In this document: positions 34,300-44,745 of the stretch, piece by piece
Layout: every line of letters begins with the position of its first letter
How positions within the stretch are numbered: the first letter of the stretch is position 1
Translations under genes and position numbers: made by a program
The notes under the pieces: model-generated
What the model was told of the DNA's origin: nothing
Databases searched by the model: none
Seen by the model: the letters and a program-made list of their open reading frames with translations, nothing else
Assembly (NCBI GenBank): GCA_026075535.2
Contig: AP026548.1
Location: forward strand, 5,518,001 to 5,582,000
Reading direction: 5' to 3'
DNA from: Tricholoma matsutake
Lineage: Eukaryota > Basidiomycota > Agaricomycetes > Agaricales > Tricholomataceae
DNA length: 64,000 nucleotides

Positions 34300-35295
34300 T
34301 CATTTGAAGAACACAGCCTGGTCGACATCACACCTCACAAATCCGAGCTTCAACATAATGTCAACAAGCTTCTGGTACCAACGCCTTCCAGACTGTTTAA
34401 GTCCATACAATGTTTTACTGAGTTGGCAAACTTTGCCAGTAGAGTTGGGAGCATGATACCCAGGGGGTTGAGACATGTAGATCTTCTTGCATTCAGTGAG
34501 TTCTCCATTGAGATATGCCCCTTTGATATCGATCTGATGAAGCTCCATATCTTCTGCAGCGGCCATGGCGAGTACAGTTCGGATCGACGCGAGCTTAGCA
34601 ATGGGAGCAAATGTATCGAAATAGTCGATGCCTGGAACTTGCAAGAAACCCTGCACAACAAGATGTGCCTTGTGACGGATAACGATTCTGGCGGCATCTT
34701 TCTTTGTGTGAAAAACCCATTTTGAGCCCACAATATTGGCTCCATTCGGTGCTTCAGTGAGTTCCCAAGTTCCTGCCTCCTGTAAAAGTGCTAACTCCTC
34801 GTGAATTGCTTTCTCCCATAGCTGCCAATCAGGACAGCGCTTCGCCTCTGCCAAGGATCTCGGCTCCAAAGCCTCAATCTCACTCATTTCTGCCACCATC
34901 ACATATTCATCCAGGAAGTCAGCTACCATCATCCAGTCAGCAATTCCCTCCCCCTCAAGCACCTGTCTAGGAGCTTCTTTGACAGTAGGAGGTACTTGCA
35001 CACCTGCAGCAATGACCAGATTGGATGGGCGAGCTGAAGTAGCTCTATGACCCTCAAGAATGTCACAGACACATTGGCTTGGCTTCCTGACGCATTTAGT
35101 GGGAATAGGCTGTTTGTCAGGGGGATTCTCTTGATCAGAGGGACTAGGGCTTGGGGCATGAGAGGCATTGGGAGAAGGTACAGCTGGTGGTGCGGCAGGT
35201 TGAGTGGGAGTGGGGTTTTTAGATGTCGAAGGTGCATCAGTTTTCATTTCAACAAATTCCCAATCCTCCCCTCGAGACGACAAGCTGACAAGCAT
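34300..35295 (-). pseudogene. Copia A reverse transcriptase N-terminal part
   Basis: A P/S-rich linker leads to WEKAIHEELALLQEAGTWEL, VGSKWVFHTKKDA, RHKAHLVVQGFLQVPGIDYFDTFAP and LHQIDIKGAYLNGEL (first catalytic Asp). YGLKQSGRRWYQKL follows. The frame stops at 34300 after DQAVFFK and resumes in another frame at 34287. Confidence 0.85.
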
Positions 35296-35747
35296 GATTT
35301 GTCATAGTAGACATTCCGCTCTATCATCACCATCCACTTATCTGGCCAGTAGATACAAAAGCCCTTGCTTTGTTCATCAATTCCTAACCAACGGCCCTCT
35401 TTCATGTGTCCACCTAATTTATTGCCTCCCTCGATCCAGACCCAGACTTTCTCACCCCATTCCTGCACATGCTGCAAATTGTGCTTCTTCCCAAAAGCAG
35501 CCTTGTACGGCGTCATCCCATCAATGGCCTTGGTCGATGTGCGATTCATCAACCAAATGATATGGTGAGCCACCTCACCCCACAACATCTTTGGGAGTCC
35601 ACTCGAGTGCAACAATGCATGAATTCTCTCCACAATAGTGCGGTTATGGCACTCGGCAATGCCATTATTCTGGGGTGTGTCATGAACGGTAAGCTTCTGT
35701 TTGGTACCCTTTGACTTTAGGTAAAGAATAAATTCCTTCCCTAGGTA
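35244..35747 (-). pseudogene. Copia A integrase, C-terminal half
   Basis: Directly after the Copia B border the frame resumes with YLGKEFILYLKSKG and TPQNNGIAECHNRTIVERI, where the Glu of AECHNR is the catalytic residue. It then reads MTPYKAAFGKKHNL and GRWLGIDEQSKG. The N-terminal half lies on the other side of Copia B, near 41133-41340. Confidence 0.8.
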
Positions 35748-36123
35748 CTCGCTGTAGAGAATCGATTCCTAGAGTAGATGAGAATACACTCAGTCGTTGT
35801 ATAAGTGACTATATTCAACGTGTACTATACCTAGAGTAGATGAGAATACACTATAGGTACAGTAAGTAATCTGTATGGAAATGTACGAGGGTTGACGCTC
35901 ACCTCAGTCATTGTATAAGTGACTGAGGTGGTCGTCCAACTATCTACTGTATATATATAAGACCAGCCAGACAAAGGGTAATTGGAATAAAGGTATCTAT
36001 GAGACGTTTGTCCAAGCGCATCAAAGGGATGCGCTAATATCACACACGTTGGTCAACGCCCGATCATGGTGTAGATCTCAACACTCCTCCTCACTGTGAT
36101 TACTCCTCCTCGCATGGAATCAG

Positions 36124-36750
36124 TCATCTCAGACCCAGGAAACCCTGAAGGTAGGTGAATTGTTTGACATCCAGGGCTTTTGTGAACATGTCGGCAACAT
36201 TTTGTTTAGTGTTAACATAGGTGAGACGCAAGTTGGCAGATTGTATGCGTTCACGAAGAAAGTGATATTTTATGTCAATATGCTTAACGCAGGAATGAAG
36301 AAGGGGGTCTTCGGATAGGGTCTTGGTTGCAGTATTGTCACAGGAGATTGTGGTGAGAGAGGTTTGTTGGTAGCCAATAGCATCGAGTAGAGTGCGCAAC
36401 CAAATACACTCCTTGGCAGCTTCAAAAGCTGCAATATATTCAGCTTCACAAGAGGATGTGGCGATGACTTTTTGTTTCCAGGCAGCCCAGGAAATAGCCC
36501 TGGAGCCAAGAGAGCAAACATAACCACCGATGCTCCGGCGGGTGTCAAGGCAATTAGCCCAATTGGAATCACTGAATGCATGAAGTGTGATGGGGAGGTT
36601 ACCCCCAAGGTGTAATTTGAGGTCCCGAGTCCCCTTAAGGTAACAGACAAGTTGAAGAGCTGCCTTCCAGTGATCGAAGGAGTATGAGTCAAGGTATTGA
36701 GATAGCTGTTGGACTGCATGTGAAATATCGGGACAGGTAGAAATTGCCAA
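36124..36750 (-). pseudogene. Copia B RNase H
   Basis: Reads MAISTCPDISHAVQQLSQYL, HWKAALQLVCYLKGTRDL and LHAFSDSNWANCLDTRRSIGGYV. It continues ATSSCEAEYIAAFEAAKECIW, VKHIDIKYHFLRERI and NVADMFTKALD. These are the catalytic acidic residues and the C-terminal block typical of Copia RNase H. A stop near 36770 separates it from the reverse transcriptase. The domain itself is intact. Confidence 0.88.
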
Positions 36751-36837
36751 GTAGAGCAGACAACCAACGAGGGATCAGTATGGTAATTTATTGAGCTGCA
36801 GTTGTTTGTCAGGGGAAATGGAATCATGATTAACACA

Positions 36838-38292
36838 TCAAAGCTTAGATCCAGGCTCAAGGGGGGCAGACGTCGGGTGGGCATCTTTCTGACCAAATTG
36901 CTCGATGATTTTGTCAATGAGAGCGGTCTGTGAGAGTGTGACAGTGCGAGTTGCCCTGTCCCAAGTCACTGTAATACCCATAATAAAGTGAGCGGTGCCC
37001 AAATCTGAAATGGTCCACACCTTGCGCATTTGATCCTTTAAATGCTTGTTCTCAGTCTTAGAGTCCGCAATCGCCAAGTAATCATCAACATGAACAGCGG
37101 CGATCACAATTCCTGAGTCAGTTTTGCAGAAGTAAATGCAGGACTTGCAAGAAAGATGGGTGAATCCCCATTCAATCATTTGAGCATTAAGTGTCTGGTT
37201 CCAGATGCGGCTGCTCTGCTTCATGCCATATAAGCCATGCTGCAGTTTCCACACCCAGTCCTCCTTTCTGGGTTCCTCAAAACCAGTGGGTTGTTGCATG
37301 TATTGGACTTCATCATCGGGTAAAAGGCCATAGAGGAATGCCATCTTCACATTGATCTGTTGGGTGTCCCACCCCAAGGAGGCCGCAATGTGGAGAAGAA
37401 TTCTCCATGATTCCATGCATGCAGTAGGTGAGGTTGTTTTGGTGTAATCCTTACCATAGATCTGCTCAAAACCTTTAAAGACAAGGCGCACTTTCCATCT
37501 GACTGCTTGTCCCATTTCGTCCCATTTGATGTGGAACACTGGTTTCCCTTTTTGGATATGCTGTCCTTGTGGGACTTCAGACTGGGGAATGAGTTGGTAG
37601 ACCCCCATATCCTTCAGGGATTTCAACTCATCCTTATAACCCGCCTCCCAGCATGCTGCGTCCACAGAGTTTTTCACCTCATCCCAAGTCTTAGGCTCGT
37701 CTTCAAATTGAAGTGACTCCAGATCAAAATCAGTCATCTTGGAGATCATGGCTAGGAGTTCATGTGCCTGATCGCCAAGATCAAGGTTCTTGAACGCAAG
37801 TCTAAGATCATCAATGACATCATTGCCAGCAGCTGAAGTTTCTGGACGATCGTCTTGGGATCCGGTGTGTTTGGTGGCCCAACATTCATGGCACATTTCT
37901 TTGACACAGGCTGCACTCTCTTTGGAGTCTTGAACTGCCGCCTCGGTACATGTAGTTGAAGGTCCACCAGCTGGGTTTTGTTCAGTTGGTACAGGTACCC
38001 GGGATGAATGATGCAGTGGTCTAGGTGCTGGTGGTTCTGGTAATGTCCAGATCAGAAGGTGTAGGGGTGATAGTAGGTTCAACGGTGCCCTCCTCATCAT
38101 CATCATATGAGGGGATAGGCACCGGAGCAGCGGAGCAGCAGAATCACTGGTATCTGGTTGGATATTCAGAGCTGGTGGAGTGTGTCCTTCATGACTCTCA
38201 ATGAAGTGGACATGATAGGAGCTGTGCACTTTGTGGGTAGTACGATTGTAACATTGGTAGGCTTTTGATTTATCCAATAAGGATGCACTCAA
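36838..38292 (-). CDS. Copia B reverse transcriptase
   Basis: A 484-codon frame copies the element's RNA into DNA in virus-like particles. It opens with an integrase tail (DKSKAYQCYNRTTHK), a P/T-rich linker and the conserved EAGYKDELKSLKDMGVYQL. IKWDEMGQAVRWKVRLVFKG, TQQINVKMAFLYGLL (first catalytic site, here NVKMAF) and VHVDDYLAIADS (the catalytic DD) follow. It ends SAPLEPGSKL before a break in the tether to RNase H. The integrase frame ends at ILIG (38270), so a few bases lost near 38285 put this domain out of frame. Confidence 0.85.
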   Translation of the reverse strand: MSASLLDKSKAYQCYNRTTHKVHSSYHVHFIESHEGHTPPALNIQPDTSDSAAPLLRCLSPHMMMMRRAPLNLLSPLHLLIWTLPEPPAPRPLHHSSRVPVPTEQNPAGGPSTTCTEAAVQDSKESAACVKEMCHECWATKHTGSQDDRPETSAAGNDVIDDLRLAFKNLDLGDQAHELLAMISKMTDFDLESLQFEDEPKTWDEVKNSVDAACWEAGYKDELKSLKDMGVYQLIPQSEVPQGQHIQKGKPVFHIKWDEMGQAVRWKVRLVFKGFEQIYGKDYTKTTSPTACMESWRILLHIAASLGWDTQQINVKMAFLYGLLPDDEVQYMQQPTGFEEPRKEDWVWKLQHGLYGMKQSSRIWNQTLNAQMIEWGFTHLSCKSCIYFCKTDSGIVIAAVHVDDYLAIADSKTENKHLKDQMRKVWTISDLGTAHFIMGITVTWDRATRTVTLSQTALIDKIIEQFGQKDAHPTSAPLEPGSKL

Positions 38293-39634
38293 TTGCCTGT
38301 TTGAAGATTTTGGGATTGTGTTTGTTAGGAATTAGAACAAATGCGCAGCAACTGATTTCGTGCATGTATGAGTAGTCAAGCTCGCGTTCATGCCAAAGTT
38401 CCCAAGGTGTAGTCCCCTTCAGTGAGCGCGTAGTAGTTCTGGCATGTACATGAACAGCTGTCAAGTAAAATTCATCCCACAAATATGTTGGCAAGCCAGC
38501 ATAAAGTTGCATAGTACATGCTTTTGCCATAAGTGTCCGATGCATACGTTTGACATGCCCAATATGGGCAGAAGTGTGTGGTGCTGTGAAACGTTGGGTT
38601 GATCCCTGAGATTTGAGCCAAGCCTCCATTTTGTTGGACTTCAATTCACTGTTGTCCGTGATATAAATTTCAACCTTCAGACCAGTTTCAGATTCCCGTG
38701 CCAGCTCCCAGGCTTTGAGTTCAGGAAATGTGTCGTCTTTATTCTTAAGTGGTATAGACCAAGGGAATGGAGTACAATCATCCACTATGTCCATAACGTA
38801 CTCGTTCCCAGTACAGGATTTGACGGCATGCGGGCCTGACAAATCAACCCACACTTTCTCTAGTTTCTGTGTTGCTCTATGCCCCTCCCCCTCTTTGTGC
38901 TTCTTGGGAACAGGAGTCTTTGTCTGCTTGCCAAGGATACATGCGTCACATTTTGGTGGTCTCAGAACAGAGGTGATTGACGCACCTGTCAGCGTACCCT
39001 TCTTGGCCATGTCCCATAGGGACTGGTAGTTGGCATAACCGAGGCGGTGGTGCCAGGTTTTGAGGTTTGGGGAGCCATGGACAGTGAAAGCATGGTCAGC
39101 AGAGGCAGAGTGTAAGTTGAGCGCATAGAGTTTTTTAGTGGAAAGTCGAGGGCCACAAGCAATCAGGGGATTGGTGGATTTATCAGTTATCCAACAGGAA
39201 GTGGAATCAAAGTGAGCTATAGCGTTTGAGTCTTCAGTGAGGGAACCAACAGAAATGAGGTGAACAGCTGCATTCGGGATGTAAAGGGCATTATGTAAGG
39301 TGATTGATGCGCTGCGCGCCACCTGCAATTTGATATCACCAACACCGATGGCGACGATGGAAGATCCCCCAATCCCTTTCACTGGACGAGGTTGAGTGGG
39401 ACGGAGGGAGAGAAAGTCAGAACGGTCAGGTGATATGTGAACTGTGGCACCTGTATCAACAATGAAGGGAAAATCTGTGAGAGATAATTGACTACGGTTC
39501 AATTGGCTTAGTGGTTCAATGGTGAATGTGCCCTCTGCAGCTGTCGTGTGATATTTGTTCCAGTTAACGGAAGTGACAGGCTCCTCCTCAACTACCAACC
39601 AACCCTCATACTCGACTTCGTCAATTGTAGCCAT
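38270..39634 (-). CDS. Copia B protease-integrase
   Basis: A 454-codon frame. TDFPFIVDTGATVHISPD is the aspartic protease. A GAG-pre-integrase zinc region follows (WHHRLGYANYQSLWDMAKKG, CDACILGKQ). The integrase core reads VWVDLSGPHA (D), YVMDIVDD, YITDNSE (D) and APHTSAHIGHVKRMHRTLM, where E is expected and the last position is changed to K or shifted. The frame ends at IECILIG, where the family continues into Y-S/D-SKAYQCY, so the end is a lesion rather than a natural stop. Confidence 0.85.
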   Translation of the reverse strand: MATIDEVEYEGWLVVEEEPVTSVNWNKYHTTAAEGTFTIEPLSQLNRSQLSLTDFPFIVDTGATVHISPDRSDFLSLRPTQPRPVKGIGGSSIVAIGVGDIKLQVARSASITLHNALYIPNAAVHLISVGSLTEDSNAIAHFDSTSCWITDKSTNPLIACGPRLSTKKLYALNLHSASADHAFTVHGSPNLKTWHHRLGYANYQSLWDMAKKGTLTGASITSVLRPPKCDACILGKQTKTPVPKKHKEGEGHRATQKLEKVWVDLSGPHAVKSCTGNEYVMDIVDDCTPFPWSIPLKNKDDTFPELKAWELARESETGLKVEIYITDNSELKSNKMEAWLKSQGSTQRFTAPHTSAHIGHVKRMHRTLMAKACTMQLYAGLPTYLWDEFYLTAVHVHARTTTRSLKGTTPWELWHERELDYSYMHEISCCAFVLIPNKHNPKIFKQAIECILIG

Positions 39635-40595
39635 GGGGAGGGGTCAGAGGCGAGGCCAGCAAATTCTGGGGAAGATGGTGACGGCATTTGGGTAGAGTCA
39701 ATCATGACAGTGAAGGCGCGTCCATTGACGTCCTTCATGGTCACCGGAACCTTAGAGGAGTCAGTACCCTGCCTCTTCTTCTCAAACATGAGTTTCTGGG
39801 CAGCCTTGGACTCGTTGATGGTCTTCCCCACCATCCCCCTGCCTGGCTTGATACAAAATTCGGTGGTGTGGCTGGGTTTCTTACAGATGGAATTTCCACA
39901 GATGGGAGTGTTAGGCAATTTTGCTGGCTTTGTGTGAGCGGTAAGGGCAATGGTTGATCGGGATTTGCCATGCTGGTCATTCTCGATTACAGATTGTTCG
40001 TTTTCCAAGAAACAACAAATATCTTTGGAAGTATAAGGTGTAGATTCAGTCGAGGTGGCGATGTCATGGGAAATGATGGAACGTGCATGGGGAAAATGTT
40101 CGCTGAGGGAATTAAGAAGTGCGATGCAGCAGAGAAGATCAGCTTTGATGTCCCCCATGGCAAATGCACGCTCAATCAGGGTACAAATCTTCTCAGCCGA
40201 CTCCAGGAGCGGAATTTCCTTTGAGCACTGTATGGAAAGGGCTTGCTGAAGTAATTGAACCTGACTGACTGGGCCTTCTTTCTGGTGGTGGTCCTTGAGC
40301 GTCGTCCAGTTGACATCGGGGCCCTTTGTCATATCCATGAAAGGGTGTTCAGAAGGGGAGATGCTAGATGCTAGGAACACGTATGCCAGATGTGAATTAG
40401 CTTTCCAATTGGAATGGGCATGAGGTTCGGTGAGGGGTGGTGCACTGACATCCCCAGTGACATATTCATACAAGCCACATCTTTGCACCATTCTTTGTAG
40501 TTGGACTTGAGTTTATTGAGTTTCTCCCTGGAATATTGTACCGAGAGTTTGATAGCAGAAATGGAAACAGAGGTTGGTTTGGAATCAGCAGCCAT
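39592..40595 (-). pseudogene. Copia B gag
   Basis: Starts MAADSKPTSVSISAIKL (40595) and shifts frame by one base near 40470. It continues VTGDVSAPPLTEPHAHSNW, ISPSEHPFMDMTKG and LLCCIALLNSLSEHFPHA, then a knuckle-like CGNSICKKPSHTTEFC. It would form the particle shell. The matching order in Copia C supports the join. Confidence 0.8.
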
Positions 40596-40807
40596 GATAA
40601 AATAAGGCTTGGATATAGCAGAAAGGCGGTGTGGAGGGATGCATTGTGCAACAAAGGAGATCTATGCGATGGAATACGGGGACACTGGGTCCGTGATCCG
40701 GAGTGAAAAGTGATCGATCTGATCAGTCGAAGATGACATCAGAAAAGAAACGTCGAGTGGCTAGGAAGTCTCTACTGTCGATTTAACGATGCAAATGGCC
40801 CATAACC

Positions 40808-41138
40808 TGTAGAGAATCCATTCCTAGAGTAGATGAGAATACACTCAGTCATTGTATAAGTGACTATATTCAATGTGTACTATACCTAGAGTAGATGAGA
40901 ATACACTATAGGTACAGTAAGTAATCTGTATGGAAATGTACGAGGGTTGACACTCACCTCAGTCATTGTATAAGTGACTGAGGTGGTCGTCCAACTATCT
41001 ACTGTATATATATAAGACCAGCCAGACAAAGGGTAATTGGAATAAAGGTATCTACGAGACATTTGTCCAAGCGCATCAAAGGGATGCGCTAATATCACAC
41101 GCGTTGGTCAACGCCTGATCACAGTGTAGATCTCAACA
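40808..41138 (-). repeat. 5' LTR of Copia B
   Basis: 331 bp, same length as 35753-36083. It contains TATATATATAAG and the hairpin CACCTCAGTC/GACTGAGGTG (40955-40985) just downstream on the element's strand. Confidence 0.93.
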
Positions 41139-42720
41139 CTCGCCTCCATGGTCACAGTGGAAAACTTTGATGCACATGTCAAGATGTGTGTTGCACCATG
41201 CCTCATACTCCTTATAGGAATCGAAAGCTTTGCTCTTAAGATGCAGGAGGTTGAGGTAAGTCAAACGTGATGTAATAACACTTGCCTGCCTTTGTAGCCA
41301 CGGGTGCCGGTCCCCACAAGTCACTGTGGATTTCCCCACCAAACTTTGTAGTGCATTCCCCCTCCTGAGCCTTTGCAACAGGCTTTTGCGTTGATGATAC
41401 TCAACCCGGGAAAACCACCTAAACTGCCGATGAGGCAATCAATGATATTTGCAATGAGTCAGAGGAAGGTTGCAAGTCGTTCCAAATGTTCGTGGCCCAA
41501 CCGATGGAAAGATGACCAGTTGGTACTAGTCGTGAAGGTAGTGTTATGAGAAACAAAGGCGTTTGGCGCAGTCTGATCGAGTATTGATCGATCGACAAGA
41601 TCAACAGCGAATGAGTTTATTGTTGATGGTTGATATGTGAATTCTGGGGACCTTTGGATTGGTCGATGGTATACAAAGGGTGTGGCAAACCACTATGAAG
41701 TGTTGGAAGGGTTGCTAGAACTAATGACGAGATGATCGAGAGAGGATCGAGGATGCGATGGTCACAGAGGTTTCTCATTGATCAAGAAAACCCGCAGAGA
41801 CCTAGATTGTTTTTAGAAAGTTGATCCGATGCTTAGAACTGTATACAAGACAATATGTGAAGATGATTTCTTGTCATTTCCAAGTAGATATTACAGAGTT
41901 TTATATGTTTTTAAAGAAACTTCCTAAAATGGAATGAGAAACATGTGTAGAACATGAGGCAAAAGATATGAGTTAAGGCACAAGGCCATAAAGGAGACTG
42001 GAATCCAAACAAGAGAGATATATATATCATATGATGAAAGAGTAATAAAGGGAAAGAACTAAAAGAGACTGTCCTTTGTGTATAAACTGCACTAAGTCTC
42101 GCAATAATGTGTCCAGCGGGTTCTGTGCACGATAGGGACTTGGAATGAGGCTGACCTATGATCAGCAGGTTTGAGCACGAGTTGGAATATGTCCTAGTGC
42201 ATGGTTTTCCACCATTTAGATAATGAAGGCGGCACCCGATGTCGCTCATAGTTTCTTGATATCGATCGATGATGCTTGACAATGGTTGACAACGGTCAAT
42301 GATGCTCGATCGTGGTTGCGGCTTGTTCGAAGTTGGTCAGGGATGTTCGATGGTCATGTAGGGGTATCTTAGGGACTTTTGGGGTAGTCCTAAGGTTGTG
42401 CGATGTGGGCTCTTGATACGATTGATGTCGCTGGTGATGTTTTGATGCAGTCGATATGATATCGTGATCGATAGACTGGGTCGCGCTGCATCTGGGACAT
42501 CGTAGGAGTTAGCCGATGTGATTAGAATGATGCTAAAGTGGTGAATCGGTCCTTGAGCCAAGGAGACGACCTATCAGTGTCGCCTTCGCATACACACAGG
42601 ACTCACAGAAGAAGGGATCACCAGTCAGTGTGGTTTACAATCTCACACCTGTCACAAAGCCTTTGTCAATAAGCTTCCATGCTACCTCCAGGGAGATATG
42701 ACCCATTCGACGATGGAATT
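41133..42720 (-). pseudogene. Copia A pre-integrase and integrase, N-terminal half, badly decayed
   Basis: The stretch at 42635-42720 reads LDQFHRRMGHISLEVAWKLI, followed by CESCVYAKATLIGR near 42580. Bases 41300-42470 show little recognisable coding and may be a separate insertion or rearrangement. Near 41180-41340 the integrase core reads GGEIHSDLWGPAPVATKAGK and KVFHCDHGGE, then the element meets Copia B. Confidence 0.6.
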
Positions 42721-42859
42721 GGTCTAAGGTGAGCACCTCGATTGCTGCATTTGCTACATCTGGCTCATGCACAACCTTATAAAGCCCATTACCATTCTTT
42801 GGTTCCGCACCCACACATGCTCCATCTGGCCCATTGATGGTGCACTTTCCACCAGCAAA

Positions 42860-43437
42860 AGTCATCGAAAAACCATTGTCATCAATAGCAAGAAGACTCG
42901 ATGCGAAGTTGGAGAGGAAATTTGGGAGGGAAGTGATAATGGTGGAGTGGTAGTCCTTGTCCTCGATAATGACACTGTAAGTGGCCAACTTCTCCTTCTC
43001 AACATGTAGCTCATCCAAGAACTCATGAATGTTGCCCTTGTCAGGACACTTTGAATCCATGAAGCGAGTATGCAACTTGGCTTGGGCGAACACACCCTTC
43101 TGAGTGTACTCCTGCTTGATAAGGTCCCATCTGTCTTTCAGGGAGTCCTTCGCATAGATTCAGATCAAGGTGGAGTCAGGGATGCGGTGAGTGAGAAGTG
43201 CTTTTGCAGAACGCTCATCCTTCAACCACTGATTCAGTGCATCTTCTTCTCCAGCAGCGGGGGGTGAGCTGACAACTGGCTTTGGTGAGGTACCATCAAA
43301 ATGGCCCCAGAAACCCTTCACCTCGATCGCTTCCTGGAAACAGATAGAGAATGCAGTCCAGTTCAAGCCTGTGGGTAGCAGCTTAGGGACAGATGATGGA
43401 AGGATGTCAGTGGTAGCAAGCGTAGTAGTAGACATTA
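42860..43437 (-). pseudogene. Copia A gag
   Basis: Starts MSTTTLATTDILPSSVPKL, then LNWTAFSICFQEAIEVKGFWGHFDGT. A stop follows (TLI), then SLKDRWDLIKQEYTQKG and LHTRFMDSKCPDKGNIHEFL. After ITSLPNFLSNFASSLL it jumps straight into pre-integrase sequence (FAGGKCTINGPDGACV). The zinc knuckle and the aspartic protease are absent, which indicates an internal deletion near 42860. Confidence 0.8.
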
Positions 43438-44079
43438 GAGCTGAGAGACACAATAGTTACAAGAGCAATCCAGGGCCCATAACCTGTAATGATAGGAACT
43501 CGGTCGAGCAAACTAAGAATAAATACACTCAGTGTTTGTGAGAAGTCAAACAACTCTATTAAATCACCTAAGAATAAATACACTACAATACATGGTGAGT
43601 AAAATAAAGTAGACATAGTAGATAGGTATCTTACCTCAGTGTTATAAGGGCAACCTAAGCCTCTAGCAAAGGGAAATCCGAAGTTAAAATTATACTACAT
43701 AATACAGGCATTGGGGGCGCACCTAGCAAAGGGAAATCCGAAGAGAAAACTCTAAGGATCCCCTTGCTGATGCCCAGTATATGTGAAGACGACAAAAATC
43801 AAATATAACCTAAAAATAGAAAAAGGCGGAGATAGGCAGATCAAGGCCGCCGAATGACATCATACCAAGGGGTATGTGTCGGAAGGGGTACTCTGCCTCT
43901 AAATATAAAAGTGTCAACATATACAAACATGATAGCAAGGGAAAATTAGTAATAAAATCCGGAAAAATCATAGAAAATGAAGAATAGAAGGAAATGAGGT
44001 GGGGAAAAATATGGGACGAACATAAAAAATAGGAAAAACACACAGGGCACCCCCTTAGTCCCCTTACATCACCCCCTCT

Positions 44080-44736
44080 CTAAGATGCATCGCCCCGATG
44101 CATTCGAAATCGTATACGACCAAAGTCCGTGACTTGAATGCGACGCGGTGCAGCAGTGTGCCGTCGGTGGAATTCCTTGATTAACCGAGGGGCATTTACG
44201 TCAGACTCTTCGACCCATGAGTTCTCCTCATACCCATAACCCTTCCAATGTACCAAATACTGGAGTTTTCCTCGACGCAAACGGCTGTCCAAGATTGACT
44301 CAACTTCATATTGGGGTTCTCCCTCGATCACTGTAGGTGGTGGTGGTGGGTGTGAATGGCGTCCCGGGAATGGATCTGGGGGAGCTGGAAGCAATTTGAC
44401 GACATGGAAGACGGGATGGAGTCTGGACATGGAGGCTGGGAGGCGTAGACGATAGGCATGTGTTCCAACGCACTTGACAATGGGGAAAGGTCCCAAGAAG
44501 CGATGAGCGAGTTTCTTGGATGGACGTGTAGTGGAGATGTCACTGGAGTCAAGATAAACTCGATCACCAACCTTGTACTGAGGGGTTGGGGAGTGGCGCT
44601 GGTTGTAAAATCGCGCCATGTCGTCCTTCGCCTTTGCTAAGGCTGCCCTTGCCTCCTCCAAGCTATCCCTCATGCGTTCTGTGAACTCATTCACTGTCTC
44701 GATGTGTGAGGGAGTTTGGCGAGGTTCAAATCCCAT
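44080..44736 (-). CDS. Gypsy 3 integrase C-terminus with chromodomain
   Basis: Continues directly from the 44746-47466 frame after a TGA in the conserved LDTG-HPRMGFEP block, where Arg is usual. It contains YKVGDRVYLDSSDI and KLAHRFLGPFPIVKCVG (GPY/F module), then a chromodomain. That module reads YEVESILDSRLRRGKLQYLV, HWKGYGYEENSW and LIKEFHRRH, with three aromatic cage positions present. Chromodomains direct chromovirus integration to marked chromatin. The frame ends at 44080. Confidence 0.9.
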   Translation of the reverse strand: MGFEPRQTPSHIETVNEFTERMRDSLEEARAALAKAKDDMARFYNQRHSPTPQYKVGDRVYLDSSDISTTRPSKKLAHRFLGPFPIVKCVGTHAYRLRLPASMSRLHPVFHVVKLLPAPPDPFPGRHSHPPPPPTVIEGEPQYEVESILDSRLRRGKLQYLVHWKGYGYEENSWVEESDVNAPRLIKEFHRRHTAAPRRIQVTDFGRIRFRMHRGDAS

Positions 44737-44745
44737 GCGTGGATG

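Larger units (their letters stand above)
35753..41138 (-). mobile_element. Copia B: full-length minus-strand Ty1/copia element in Copia A integrase
   Basis: A 5,386-bp element with 331-bp LTRs at 35753-36083 and 40808-41138. The 5-bp duplication CTCGC is at 35748-35752 and 41139-41143. The primer-binding site is at 40797-40807 and the purine tract CAGTGAGGAGGAG lies next to the 3' LTR. By eye the LTRs differ at about ten positions, near 97% identity. Three lesions interrupt the coding frame: near 40470 in gag, near 38285 between integrase and reverse transcriptase, and a stop near 36770. The family is the same as Copia C. Confidence 0.93.

Noticed and set aside
41440..42470. Possible extra gene between the Copia A integrase halves
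   Set aside because: Only short frames without motifs; more likely decayed Copia A sequence or an unrecognised insertion.
43810..44043. 77-codon ORF, also present at 49431-49712
   Set aside because: It is an LTR translation, present twice because the LTR is present twice.
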